A stretch of 64,000 bases of DNA from positions 326,414-390,413 of the forward strand of contig NZ_KQ236688.1 of assembly GCF_001183545.1 (NCBI RefSeq), written 5' to 3'. Below are positions 23,225 through 32,500 of this stretch, piece after piece. How positions within the stretch are numbered: the first letter of the stretch is position 1; every line of letters begins with the position of its first letter. This DNA is from Cellvibrio sp. pealriver. GTDB lineage: Bacteria; Pseudomonadota; Gammaproteobacteria; Pseudomonadales; Cellvibrionaceae. A program made the position numbers and the translations under genes. The notes beneath the pieces are model-generated. The model searched no databases. It was not told the origin of the DNA and saw only the letters and a program-made list of their open reading frames with translations.

Positions 23225-25018
23225 ATGACAGCTTCTTTATCAGGCCGTATCTCTCTGGTCATCCATTCTGTGGTGCTGGTGTCTATTTGTGCGTTATCGG
23301 GTCAGGTTGCAGCGCAAGCCCAACAAGCCGCAAACACAGTAAAAGATGCAGCATTGCAAGCGATAGAGTCCAACCCTGATGTTCAAGCCAGCTGGCATGA
23401 ATTCCGTGCTGCCATCCAGGATGTGCGCGTTGCGCGGGCAGGCTACTTGCCATCGGTTGATGTTGGCACGTCAACGGGAAAATCCAATCGCGATTACGAT
23501 GGCCGTGCGAGTTACACCAATAATCAGGCTCAGGTGACTCTCAGCCAAATGCTGTTTACCGGTTTTCGCACATCGGGTGAAGTGGCTCGTTTTGATGGCG
23601 TGCGTTTGGTGCGCTACTACGAATTGTTGAATACGGTTGAAACCACTGCGCTTGAAGCGGTGCGCGCCTATGAAGATGTCAAACGCGACCGTGAGTTGGT
23701 GAAATTGGCGCGCAATAATTACGCAAAGCATCAGGAAGTATTTAATCAAATCCAGGAGCGTGCTGAATCCGGTGTTGGTCGTCGTGTGGATCTGGAACAA
23801 GCTGCTGGGCGTTTGGCGTTGGCGGAGTCCAACTTGTTGACCGAAGCATCCAACTTGCATGATGTCACAGCGCGTTATTTGCGTGTTGTTGGCCAATTGC
23901 CGGCAGACGATCTTGCGGAAGTAGATTTAGCCCGGCAAACACTTCCGGAAAATATCCGTACCGCATTGACTCTGGCTTACCAAGGCAACCCCGGTTTTCA
24001 TGCAGCGATAAAAAATATCAGTGTTGCGCAAGCCGCCGTAAAAGTAGAGCGTTCTGGTTATTATCCAAAAGCAGAATTGCGCGCGCGTCAGGTGACCAGC
24101 CGCAACCAAAATGGTTTTGATAATCGCACAGACCCAGATAGTTACGGCGATGAAAGCGCCGTAGAGCTTGCGATCACTTACAACCTTTACAGTGGTGGAG
24201 CTAACCGTGCAGCGGTGCGCCGTTCATTGGAGCAAGTGAATCAGGCAAAAGATTTGCGTGATCAAGCCTGCGTGGATTTACGCCAGAATACACAAATTGC
24301 TTACAACGATGCGCAGCGTATTCGTGAGCAATTAACATCATTACAACAGCACCGCATGTCGAGCGATAAAGTGCGTACGGCTTATGCAGAGCAATTTAAT
24401 ATTGGCCAGCGCACCCTGCTTGATTTGTTGGATGCCGAGAATGAATATTTCCAGGCAAGCCGTGCGTTAATTATTGCCAACAGTGAATTGGAATTAGCCT
24501 ATGCCCGTTCCTTGGCTGCGATGGGCAGTCTGTTGCCTGCGTTGGGAATTGTGCGCGATGGCTTGGGTATTTTGCATGACACCAAAGTAGAAGATACGTT
24601 GAACATTTCGGCATCGGCTTGCCCGGATGATGCGCCTGTCGCATTAGGCCGTGATGATTTGATCAGCGCCGTAACACCACTCGCGGGCGATGCCTTATTT
24701 GATGTGGGCAGCTCGGAATTAAAAGCAGGTGCTGCGCAGAAATTGGATCAATTAGTTGCCGATATTAAAGCGACCGACAATGTAGTACAGATCAATATTG
24801 CCGGACATACCGATAACACCGGAACCGATGCATTGAATATTCCGCTGTCTAAAGCGCGCGCGCAACGTGTGCGTGATTATTTTGTGCTGAATGGTTTGGA
24901 ATCTATCCCGATGACAGTCGATGGTTTTGGTTCTACCCGCCCTGTTGCCGACAACACCAGTGTGGCAGGTAAGGCGGCGAACCGCCGTGTTGATGTCACT
25001 GTCACCCGTCGCGAATAA
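23225..25018 (+). CDS. TolC-family channel fused to an OmpA peptidoglycan-binding domain
   Basis: This is the outer-membrane exit channel of the type I system that should secrete the giant adhesin. I start it at ATG 23225, where a signal peptide (SGRISLVIHSVVLVSICALSG then QVAAQA) begins; the longer frame from a TTG spoils it. The protein has about 597 residues. Residues 45-455 hold two TolC repeats (AALQAIESNPDVQAS, DLEQAAGRLALAESNL, QRTLLDLLDAENEY). Residues 490-597 are an OmpA C-terminal domain with GHTDNTGTDALNIPLSKARA and NRRVDVTV. In Shewanella bpf loci the two parts are, as I recall, separate adjacent genes. Confidence 0.88.
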   Translation: MTASLSGRISLVIHSVVLVSICALSGQVAAQAQQAANTVKDAALQAIESNPDVQASWHEFRAAIQDVRVARAGYLPSVDVGTSTGKSNRDYDGRASYTNNQAQVTLSQMLFTGFRTSGEVARFDGVRLVRYYELLNTVETTALEAVRAYEDVKRDRELVKLARNNYAKHQEVFNQIQERAESGVGRRVDLEQAAGRLALAESNLLTEASNLHDVTARYLRVVGQLPADDLAEVDLARQTLPENIRTALTLAYQGNPGFHAAIKNISVAQAAVKVERSGYYPKAELRARQVTSRNQNGFDNRTDPDSYGDESAVELAITYNLYSGGANRAAVRRSLEQVNQAKDLRDQACVDLRQNTQIAYNDAQRIREQLTSLQQHRMSSDKVRTAYAEQFNIGQRTLLDLLDAENEYFQASRALIIANSELELAYARSLAAMGSLLPALGIVRDGLGILHDTKVEDTLNISASACPDDAPVALGRDDLISAVTPLAGDALFDVGSSELKAGAAQKLDQLVADIKATDNVVQINIAGHTDNTGTDALNIPLSKARAQRVRDYFVLNGLESIPMTVDGFGSTRPVADNTSVAGKAANRRVDVTVTRRE

Positions 25019-25045
25019 CGACGGACAGGGTTTGTATTAAAAATG

Positions 25046-25080
25046 AAACGCATCAAACCGGTAGATTTGATGCGTTTTTT
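25046..25080 (+). terminator. Terminator between tolC-ompA and the lapB-like gene
   Basis: AAACGCATCAAA pairs with TTTGATGCGTTT and a T-run follows. It stands inside an apparent secretion operon, so it may set different levels of channel and pump, or separate two units. Confidence 0.8.
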
Positions 25081-25180
25081 TATGTCTGGATATTGGCAAT
25101 AAAATTGCGTGCGGCCTAATGGCCAACTATATTACAAAAGCTTTTTTCCTGACCGCCTGCCTGCTGCACCCGGAGTGACA

Positions 25181-27352
25181 ATGACCCTTGATGTTCAACC
25201 AACCACGGATGTTTCTCCGGTAGCCAATAGTGGTGGGCCACTGCTTGAATGTTTATTGCTGGTTGCGCGCGCGCATCAGCTGGTGTGTACCCGTGAATCA
25301 TTGCTGGCAGGTTTGCCGTTGGATGCGCAGCAATTATCACCATCGCTTTTTCCCCGTGCTGCTAAACGTGCAGGGCTCGCCAGTAATATTGTGCAGCGCG
25401 ATTTGTTGCACTTAAACCCTGCATTATTTCCCGCCGTATTATTGCTGCAAGATAATCAGGCGTGTGTGTTGCTCTCGTTAGAGTCCGATAGCGCCCGGGT
25501 GTTGTATCCGGAATTGGGCGATGCAGTAGTCAACATTCCCATAAACCAATTACAAGAACAGTTTACTGGACGTGCATTTTATGTGCGCCCACAAGAGCGC
25601 TACGATTTGCGCGCAGCAGAAATTGGCAAAACAGCCAATAGTAAAAATCGTGATGCTCATTGGTTTTGGGGCGTGATTGCAGAGCATAAATATTTATATC
25701 GCGATGTATTGCTTACTGCATTGCTCATTAATTTTTTTGCGTTGGTATCGCCACTGTTTGTGATGAACGTGTATGACCGTGTGGTGCCCAACCATGCGAC
25801 GGATACCTTGTGGGTACTGGCAATTGGGATGTTGATTGCGATCAGCGCTGATTTTGTGCTGCGCATGATGCGTGCCTGGTTTGTAGACCTTGCAGCAAGC
25901 CGTGTTGATGTCACCTTGTCGGCGTCTATTATGGAGCGGGTGTTGGGGATGAAACTCTCTGAACGGCCTGCATCGGTTGGATCTTTCACTGCGGGTTTGC
26001 AATCCTTTGAAGCAATCCGAAGTTTTATTTCATCGGCAACCATTTTGGCGCTGGTTGATTTGCCCTTTGTGTTGTTGTTCCTGATTGTGGTGTTGTTAAT
26101 TTCCTGGCCGCTGGTATTTCCGGTATTGGTTGGTGTTGCATTGGTAATGATTTATACCGCTGCCGTGCAACACAAAATGCATTTGCTGTCTGAAAATTCC
26201 ATGCAGGCATCGGCGCAGCGCAATGCCACTTTGGTTGAAAGTTTACATGCGCTGGAAACCGTAAAAATATTAGGCGCAGAAGGGCGCATGCAATCCATTT
26301 GGGAAAAAACCACACTGTTGGTTTCGCGCGTGGGTGTCAAAATGCGTTTGCTATCCGGCTCGGTGGGCACAAGCACTTTGTGGATCCAACAAGCGGTATC
26401 AGTAGTCATTATTATTGTCGGCGTGTATCAAATTATTGAGGGCAACCTGAGTCAGGGCGGGTTGATTGCAGCTTATATGCTGGCATCGCGCGTGATGGCT
26501 CCAGTAGGCCAAACGGCCGGCTTGTTAATGCAATATCACAATGCTGCAACGGCGCTGACGGCACTGGAACAGATTATGGAAAAACCAGTGGAGCGCCCGC
26601 TGGACAAACAATGGATCAGTCGCCCGCATTTACAGGGCGGTATTGAATTTAAAAAAGTTGCGTTTAAATATCCGCAAGATGAGCGCGAGGTATTGCGCGA
26701 TGTATCGTTCAAATTAAATCCCGGTGAACGTGTTGCGATTCTTGGCCGCAATGGTTCCGGCAAAACCACTATCGAAAAATTAATCGCCGGTTTGTATGAA
26801 TCAACATCCGGTACCGTCTTGCTGGATGGAATTGATATCCGTCAACTTGACCCTGCGGAGCTGCGCCGCAACATGGGTTATGTATCGCAAGATGTGAATT
26901 TATTTTTTGGTTCGCTGCGTGACAATATTGCCTTTGGTTCGCCTCACGCGACGGATGAAATGATTTTGGAAGCGGTGCGCTTGAGCGGGCTCACGGATTT
27001 TGTAAACCAACATCCGATGGGATTGGCGATGCCGGTAGGTGAGCAAGGGCAGTTATTATCGGGCGGCCAACGCCAGTCGGTCAGCATTGCGCGCGCGTTG
27101 TTAAATGATCCTTCTATTCTTTTGCTGGATGAGCCCACCGGTTCAATGGATCACACCAGTGAAGAAGAATTCAAACGCAATCTAATGCGTTTTGCCGCGC
27201 ACAAAACCTTGCTGGTGATTACACATCGCACCTCGCTGTTGGAGTTGGTGAATCGCATTATTGTGATTGATGCTGGCAAAATTGTTGCAGACGGGCCTAA
27301 AGACCAGGTTGTGGAAGCCTTGCGCCAAGGTCAGATTGGGAGGGCTTCTTGA
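25181..27352 (+). CDS. lapB: Type I secretion ABC transporter, LapB-like
   Basis: This inner-membrane ATPase/permease drives export of the RTX adhesin. It has about 723 residues from ATG 25181 (CGGAG upstream); the frame back to 25109 looks unrelated. Residues 1-135 are a C39-peptidase-like domain without a recognisable catalytic Cys-His pair, as in RTX exporters. Residues 175-460 hold the transmembrane helices. The ATPase has Walker A GRNGSGKTT, signature LLSGGQRQS, Walker B ILLLDEPTGSMD and an H-loop ITHRTSLL. The stop overlaps the adaptor's ATG. Confidence 0.92.
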   Translation: MTLDVQPTTDVSPVANSGGPLLECLLLVARAHQLVCTRESLLAGLPLDAQQLSPSLFPRAAKRAGLASNIVQRDLLHLNPALFPAVLLLQDNQACVLLSLESDSARVLYPELGDAVVNIPINQLQEQFTGRAFYVRPQERYDLRAAEIGKTANSKNRDAHWFWGVIAEHKYLYRDVLLTALLINFFALVSPLFVMNVYDRVVPNHATDTLWVLAIGMLIAISADFVLRMMRAWFVDLAASRVDVTLSASIMERVLGMKLSERPASVGSFTAGLQSFEAIRSFISSATILALVDLPFVLLFLIVVLLISWPLVFPVLVGVALVMIYTAAVQHKMHLLSENSMQASAQRNATLVESLHALETVKILGAEGRMQSIWEKTTLLVSRVGVKMRLLSGSVGTSTLWIQQAVSVVIIIVGVYQIIEGNLSQGGLIAAYMLASRVMAPVGQTAGLLMQYHNAATALTALEQIMEKPVERPLDKQWISRPHLQGGIEFKKVAFKYPQDEREVLRDVSFKLNPGERVAILGRNGSGKTTIEKLIAGLYESTSGTVLLDGIDIRQLDPAELRRNMGYVSQDVNLFFGSLRDNIAFGSPHATDEMILEAVRLSGLTDFVNQHPMGLAMPVGEQGQLLSGGQRQSVSIARALLNDPSILLLDEPTGSMDHTSEEEFKRNLMRFAAHKTLLVITHRTSLLELVNRIIVIDAGKIVADGPKDQVVEALRQGQIGRAS

Positions 27353-28827
27353 TGAGCCAGACCAATATGCCGCATGAGCTACCAAACACAGCACAAACCG
27401 CTGCGCAGAAAAAAATGACGCGCGACCAGCTCTGGTTTGAAAAGCTCGGACGCTGGTTGGATAAATTGGGAATTCCTGCAAGCCGTATGATTGATAAGGC
27501 GTATGCGCGCTGGCTTGATCCATTGCATGAGCAACCCAAAGATTGGGTGACCGATTCGGATTGGGCGCGTTTGCAACAAGAACCGATTAAAGCGCGCTTG
27601 TTGTTGCGCATGATCGCGCTGATTATTTTTATATTGTTAGTGTGGGCTGCGTTTGCACCTTTGGATGAAGTGGCGCGCGGTGAGGGTAAAGTAATTCCGT
27701 CATCGCAACTGCAAGTGATCCAGTCATTTGATGGCGGTGTTGTGCAAGAGGTGTTGGTGCGCGAAGGGCAAATAGTCAACAAGGGCGACTTGTTGTTGCG
27801 TATTGATCCCACGCGGTTTATTGCGACCTTTCGTGAAAATCGCGCGGAATATTTATCGTTGCAGGCGCGCGCTGCACGCTTGCAAGCATTGACCTCCAAC
27901 AGTGAATTCACTTTGCCTGACGATTTATCGAGCGAGGCGCCGGATATCGCTTTGCATGAACGTAATCAGTATGAATTTAACCGCAAGGAATTAGACGAGC
28001 AATTAAGTATCGCCCGCAGCCAGCTGGATCAGCGTACCGAAGAATTAAATGAAGTCCGTGCAAAATTAACCCAGGCAACGCGCGCGCTGGAGTTGGCAAC
28101 CCAGGAGTTAAATGTCACCAAACCTTTGTTGGCGAGCGGTGCTATTTCGGAAGTGGAAATTTTGCGCTTGGAAGGTGAGGTCGCGAATGCCAAGGGCGCG
28201 CGCGAGCAATCGCTTGCACAAGAATCGCGTTTGTTATTGGCGATTGAAGAGTCGCAAGGAAAATTGCGCGAGACAGAATTGCAGGCGAATAACAAATGGC
28301 GTGCAGAATTATCGGATGTGTTGAGCAAAATCGCTGCGCTTACGGAGAGCAGTACTGGCCTTGCCGACAAAATTAAATTAGCCGAAATCCGTTCACCGGT
28401 GCGCGGTACTGTGCAACGTGTGTTTACCAATACGGTAGGCGGTGTGGTGCAACCGGGGCACGAAGTGATTGAGATGGTGCCGCTGGATGATGATTTATTG
28501 GTGGAGGCGAAAGTGTCGCCCAAAGATATTGCATTCCTGCACCCGGGGCAGGAGGCGATTGTGAAATTTACCGCCTACGATTTTGTTGTTTATGGCGGTT
28601 TGCGCGGAAAAGTGGAGCACATCAGCCCCGATACCATCACCGATGAAAAAGACCGCACGTTTTATATTGTGCGGGTGCGCACTGAACGCGCCGGTTTTGA
28701 TCCAACACTGCCGATCATGCCGGGGATGATGACGCAAGTGGATATTCTTACTGGCAAGAAAACCGTATTGGCGTATTTGTTAAAACCCGTGTTGCGCGCA
28801 CAACAAAATGCGATGACTGAACGATGA
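27352..28827 (+). CDS. lapC: Type I secretion membrane-fusion protein, LapC-like (HlyD family)
   Basis: This periplasmic adaptor joins the LapB-like pump to the TolC-OmpA channel. It has 491 residues. A cytoplasmic N-terminal part of about 80 residues precedes one membrane helix (LLLRMIALIIFILLVWAAFA). Then come the lipoyl-like VIQSFDGGVVQEVLVREGQ, a long coiled-coil hairpin (about residues 190-330) and the barrel region IRSPVRGTVQRVF. The ATG shares one base with the lapB stop (TGATG), so the two are coupled. The next gene also overlaps it. Confidence 0.92.
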   Translation: MSQTNMPHELPNTAQTAAQKKMTRDQLWFEKLGRWLDKLGIPASRMIDKAYARWLDPLHEQPKDWVTDSDWARLQQEPIKARLLLRMIALIIFILLVWAAFAPLDEVARGEGKVIPSSQLQVIQSFDGGVVQEVLVREGQIVNKGDLLLRIDPTRFIATFRENRAEYLSLQARAARLQALTSNSEFTLPDDLSSEAPDIALHERNQYEFNRKELDEQLSIARSQLDQRTEELNEVRAKLTQATRALELATQELNVTKPLLASGAISEVEILRLEGEVANAKGAREQSLAQESRLLLAIEESQGKLRETELQANNKWRAELSDVLSKIAALTESSTGLADKIKLAEIRSPVRGTVQRVFTNTVGGVVQPGHEVIEMVPLDDDLLVEAKVSPKDIAFLHPGQEAIVKFTAYDFVVYGGLRGKVEHISPDTITDEKDRTFYIVRVRTERAGFDPTLPIMPGMMTQVDILTGKKTVLAYLLKPVLRAQQNAMTER

Positions 28828-29429
28828 GCCAACATTTGTTTATTGCGCCTGCGGATATCCAATCACCGCGTTGGCGGCAGGCATTCCCCACTGCGTTTTT
28901 TGCACAGGATGCAACGCTTCTGACGCACGCCGATTGCGTGTGGCTGCTGGTGCGCAACGATGACGATATGCGTGCGTTGCAATCTATCGCTGCGCACGGA
29001 AAAAAAATCATCGCCATGACCCAGATCGAATCGGGCGAGCAAGCGCGCAGCGTATTGGAATCGGGCGCGAGCGGTTATGTGCATTATCTGGCGGCCGCTT
29101 CTGTGCTGGAGCAGGTTGCGCAAGTCGTCGCTGCAGGTGGTATGTGGTTGGGCGCGGACTTGATGCGCCAGCTGGTATTGGCAACCGCGCGCAGTTTGCC
29201 AGCGACCAAGCCGGTCAATGGCAAACCGGTCGATTTAACCCAACTGACCAGCCGTGAGTTGGCGGTCGCCGAGCGGGTGGCGGCAGGCAAGACTAATAAA
29301 GAAGTCGCGCGCGAGCTGGATATCACCGAGCGCACAGTGAAGGCTCATTTGGGTTCTGCATTTGAGAAGCTCAATGTGCGTGATCGTTTGCATCTGGTGT
29401 TGGTCATGTCGGGGCGGGCTGTCACTTAA
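28824..29429 (+). CDS. LuxR-type regulator with a degenerate receiver
   Basis: This 201-residue transcription factor has a C-terminal GerE helix-turn-helix (about residues 137-192: LTSRELAVAERVAAGKTNKEV then ITERTVKAHLGSAFEKL). The N-terminal 120 residues resemble a receiver, ending in ESGASGYVHYL, but the early Asp pair is missing (FIAPADI) and the acceptor Asp position reads VWLLV. It is probably not controlled by phosphorylation. Its ATG overlaps the lapC stop by four bases, which ties it to the secretion genes, and the adhesin gene follows. I expect it to regulate this locus. Confidence 0.85.
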   Translation: MSQHLFIAPADIQSPRWRQAFPTAFFAQDATLLTHADCVWLLVRNDDDMRALQSIAAHGKKIIAMTQIESGEQARSVLESGASGYVHYLAAASVLEQVAQVVAAGGMWLGADLMRQLVLATARSLPATKPVNGKPVDLTQLTSRELAVAERVAAGKTNKEVARELDITERTVKAHLGSAFEKLNVRDRLHLVLVMSGRAVT

Positions 29430-29556
29430 AACCTTTTTTGAAAAATCCTTCATTTTTTTGTCGTTATTCTTATAAGTAGATAAAAATAATCTGCTTATTG
29501 TCCTTTAGTCCAATGGCGTAATTTTCATCACTTACTAGACTGCCCAACATACCCTC

Positions 29557-29576
29557 AATGTGAGTTGGTTCACATT
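29557..29576. promoter_or_regulatory. CRP/Vfr-type site upstream of the adhesin
   Basis: AATGTGA-N6-TCACATT is perfectly symmetrical in both arms and contains the CRP core TGTGA-N6-TCACA. It ends 22 bases before the chosen adhesin start codon, so it may sit at or after the promoter and act as a repressor site. No clear -35/-10 pair is visible next to it. Confidence 0.6.
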
Positions 29577-29598
29577 CAATATGACCCGGAGTCAGTCT

Positions 29599-32500
29599 AT
29601 GAGTAATGCCGTTGCAACCGTTGCGTTCCTTCAAGGTCAAGCCTGGGCGAAAGCGCCTGATGGCAGCTTGCGCCCTTTGTCTGTGGGCAGTGTCCTGAAT
29701 GATGATGAAGTGCTGGTCACCGCCCAAGGTGCCCAGGTGCAACTGGATTTTGGCAATGGTGAGCCTGTTGCCATCAACGGTGGTCAGGAAGTGGCCATGA
29801 GTCGCGACTTCAACGCTGACACGGCGACAACGGCAGATGAGGCCGAGTTGGATGGTGCCAGCGTAGACGAGGCGTTGACGGTTCTGGAGCAGGGCGGGGA
29901 CCTGTTGGAAGAGTTGGAAGAAACTGCAGCAGGCAATAGCGGCGGTGGTGGCGGTTCCGATGGTGGCAACAGCTTTGTGCGCCTGAGTCGCACCCTGGAG
30001 TCAACGGACTCTCTGGCATTCAATTATCAAGTGAGTTCGACAGGCGCTGGCGGAGCCGGAGAAAACGATGCGGGTGTCAGCGGTTACATCAACCGCGCTC
30101 CCGAAGCCATCGATCAAAGTTTGTCTGGTAATGAGGATGAAACCATTGCCGGCCAGATTATCGCCTCGGACCTGGAAGGCGATACGCTCACCTTCACTCT
30201 GGCTAGCGCACCGGTTAATGGCACTGTGGTGCTGGATGCTGCTACCGGCCAATTTATATTCACCCCCAATGCCAACTACAACGGCAGTGACAGTTTTGTC
30301 GTCACAGTGACCGACAGTCGCGGTAATGCAACGACTACCACAATCAGTTTGACGATTGCGCCAGTGAATGACGCGCCTACCACCAATGACATCAACCTCA
30401 CCACCGATGAAGACACGCCGGTGAATGGTCAGGTGGTCGCGCAGGATATCGAAGGCGATACCTTGACCTATGTTGTATCTGGCCAACCAACCAGCGGTAC
30501 TGTGACCCTTGATCCGGCAACCGGTGGGTTTGTGTACACCCCCAACCCCGACTTTAACGGTAGCGATAGTTTTGTTGTGACCATCAGCGATGGCAATGGT
30601 GGGACTGCGACCAGCACAGTGCGGATTGGTGTGAATCCTGTCAACGATGCCCCGGTGAGTAGCGACCAAAACCTGGCAACACCGGAAGATACTCCGATTG
30701 ATGGTCAAGTGACTGCCAGCGATGTTGATGGCGATACCTTGGCTTATAGCGTCTCTGGTCAGCCTGCTAACGGCACTGTCGTGCTTAACCCTGCAACGGG
30801 TGAGTTTACCTATACCCCTAACGCCAACTACAACGGCAGTGACCGCTTTGTGGTCACCATCAGCGATGGCAATGGCGGCACCACGACCAGCCTCATCAAC
30901 ATTGGTGTAACCCCGGTGAATGATGCGCCGGTGAGCAGCGACCAAAACCTCACAACGCCGGAAGATACTTCCATCAGCGGCCAAGTGGCTGCCAGTGATG
31001 TCGATGGCGATACCCTGGCCTACACGGTTTCTGGCCAGCCAGCCAACGGTACAGTGACCCTGAACCCTGCCACCGGTGGATTCATCTACACCCCGAATCC
31101 GAATTACAACGGCAGCGACAGCTTTGTTGTCACCATTAGCGATGGCAATGGCGGCACCACAACCAGCCGTATCAACATCGGCGTAACACCGGTGAATGAC
31201 GCGCCTACCGCAAGCAACCTTAACCTGACTACCCCGGAAGACACGCCCATTGGGGGCTCCATCAGCGCCGCCGATGTAGATGGTGACAGCCTGACCTTCT
31301 CGGTTTCCGGTGCTCCATCACAGGGTAGCGTCACACTGAACCCTGCCACAGGCAGTTTCACTTACACCCCGAATACGGGTTACAACGGCAGCGACAGCTT
31401 TGTGGTTACCATCAGCGATGGCAATGGCGGCACTACCACTAGTGTCGTGTCTATCGGTGTGACACCGGTAAATGGCGCTCCCACGTCAAGCAACCTGAAT
31501 TTGACCACCGATGAAGACGTACCGGTGAATGGCGCTATCAGTGCGAATGATCCTGATGGCGATACCTTGTCTTACAGCATCACAGGCAACCCGGCGAGTG
31601 GCACCGTGGTGTTGAACCCCGCAACGGGCACATTTACCTATACCCCGAATTCTGGTTACACCGGTGGTGACAGCTTTGTGGTGACAATCAATGACGGTAA
31701 CGGTGGTACTACTACCAGTACGGTCACGATTGGTGTGAATCCGGTTATTCCCGTTAACCAGGCCCCGGTTGCAGTAGGCGATGCATTCACTGTTGCTGAA
31801 GGCGGCACCCTCACAGTGACCGCGGCCAATAAAATCACCTTGAATGACACTGATGCAGAGAGTGATCCATTAACGGCAATCCTGGTCACTGGCCCATCTA
31901 ACGGTACATTGACTCTCAATGCCGACGGCACTTTCACTTATGTTCATAACGGTAGTGAAACAACAACCGACAGCTTCACCTATAAAGTGAATGACGGTAC
32001 CAGTGATAGTAATACCGTCACTGCGAGCATTAATGTGACACCTGATAATGATGCGCCGGTATCTTCCGACATCAACTTGACTATGGACGAAAACACCTCG
32101 GTCAGTGGCAGCATCAGTGCAAGCGATCCGGACGGCGACCCTCTGCATTACTCGGTGAAAGGTGGCAACGCCCACGGCACTGTTATCATGAATCCTTCAA
32201 CTGGTAACTTTATCTACACCCCTAACCAAGACTACAGCGGAAGTGACAGCTTTGTCGTCACAGTGCGTGATGATAAGGGTGGCTCGGTAGACATCACTGT
32301 AAGCATTGTGGTTAACCCGATTAATGATGCGCCTACTGCTGTGGATGATGCCGTGTCAGTACGTCAGGACACCTCGGTAACGGTGGCTGTGAAGGCAAAC
32401 GATACCGACCCGGAAAACGACAGCCTCTCAGTGACTGGCGTTACCCAAGGTGTTCATGGTTCGGTGGTGATTGATGCGGTGACGGGCAATCCCATCTACA

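Noticed and set aside
29560..29598. GTG or earlier ATG start of the adhesin
   Set aside because: The GTG lies inside the CRP-type palindrome and neither earlier start has a ribosome site; ATG 29599 has GGAG at 7 bases and gives the usual retention-module start.
30001..30984. 327-residue reverse-strand frame within the adhesin, and similar frames at 31656-34602
   Set aside because: They are mirror frames of the repetitive adhesin sequence, with low-complexity products and no ribosome sites.
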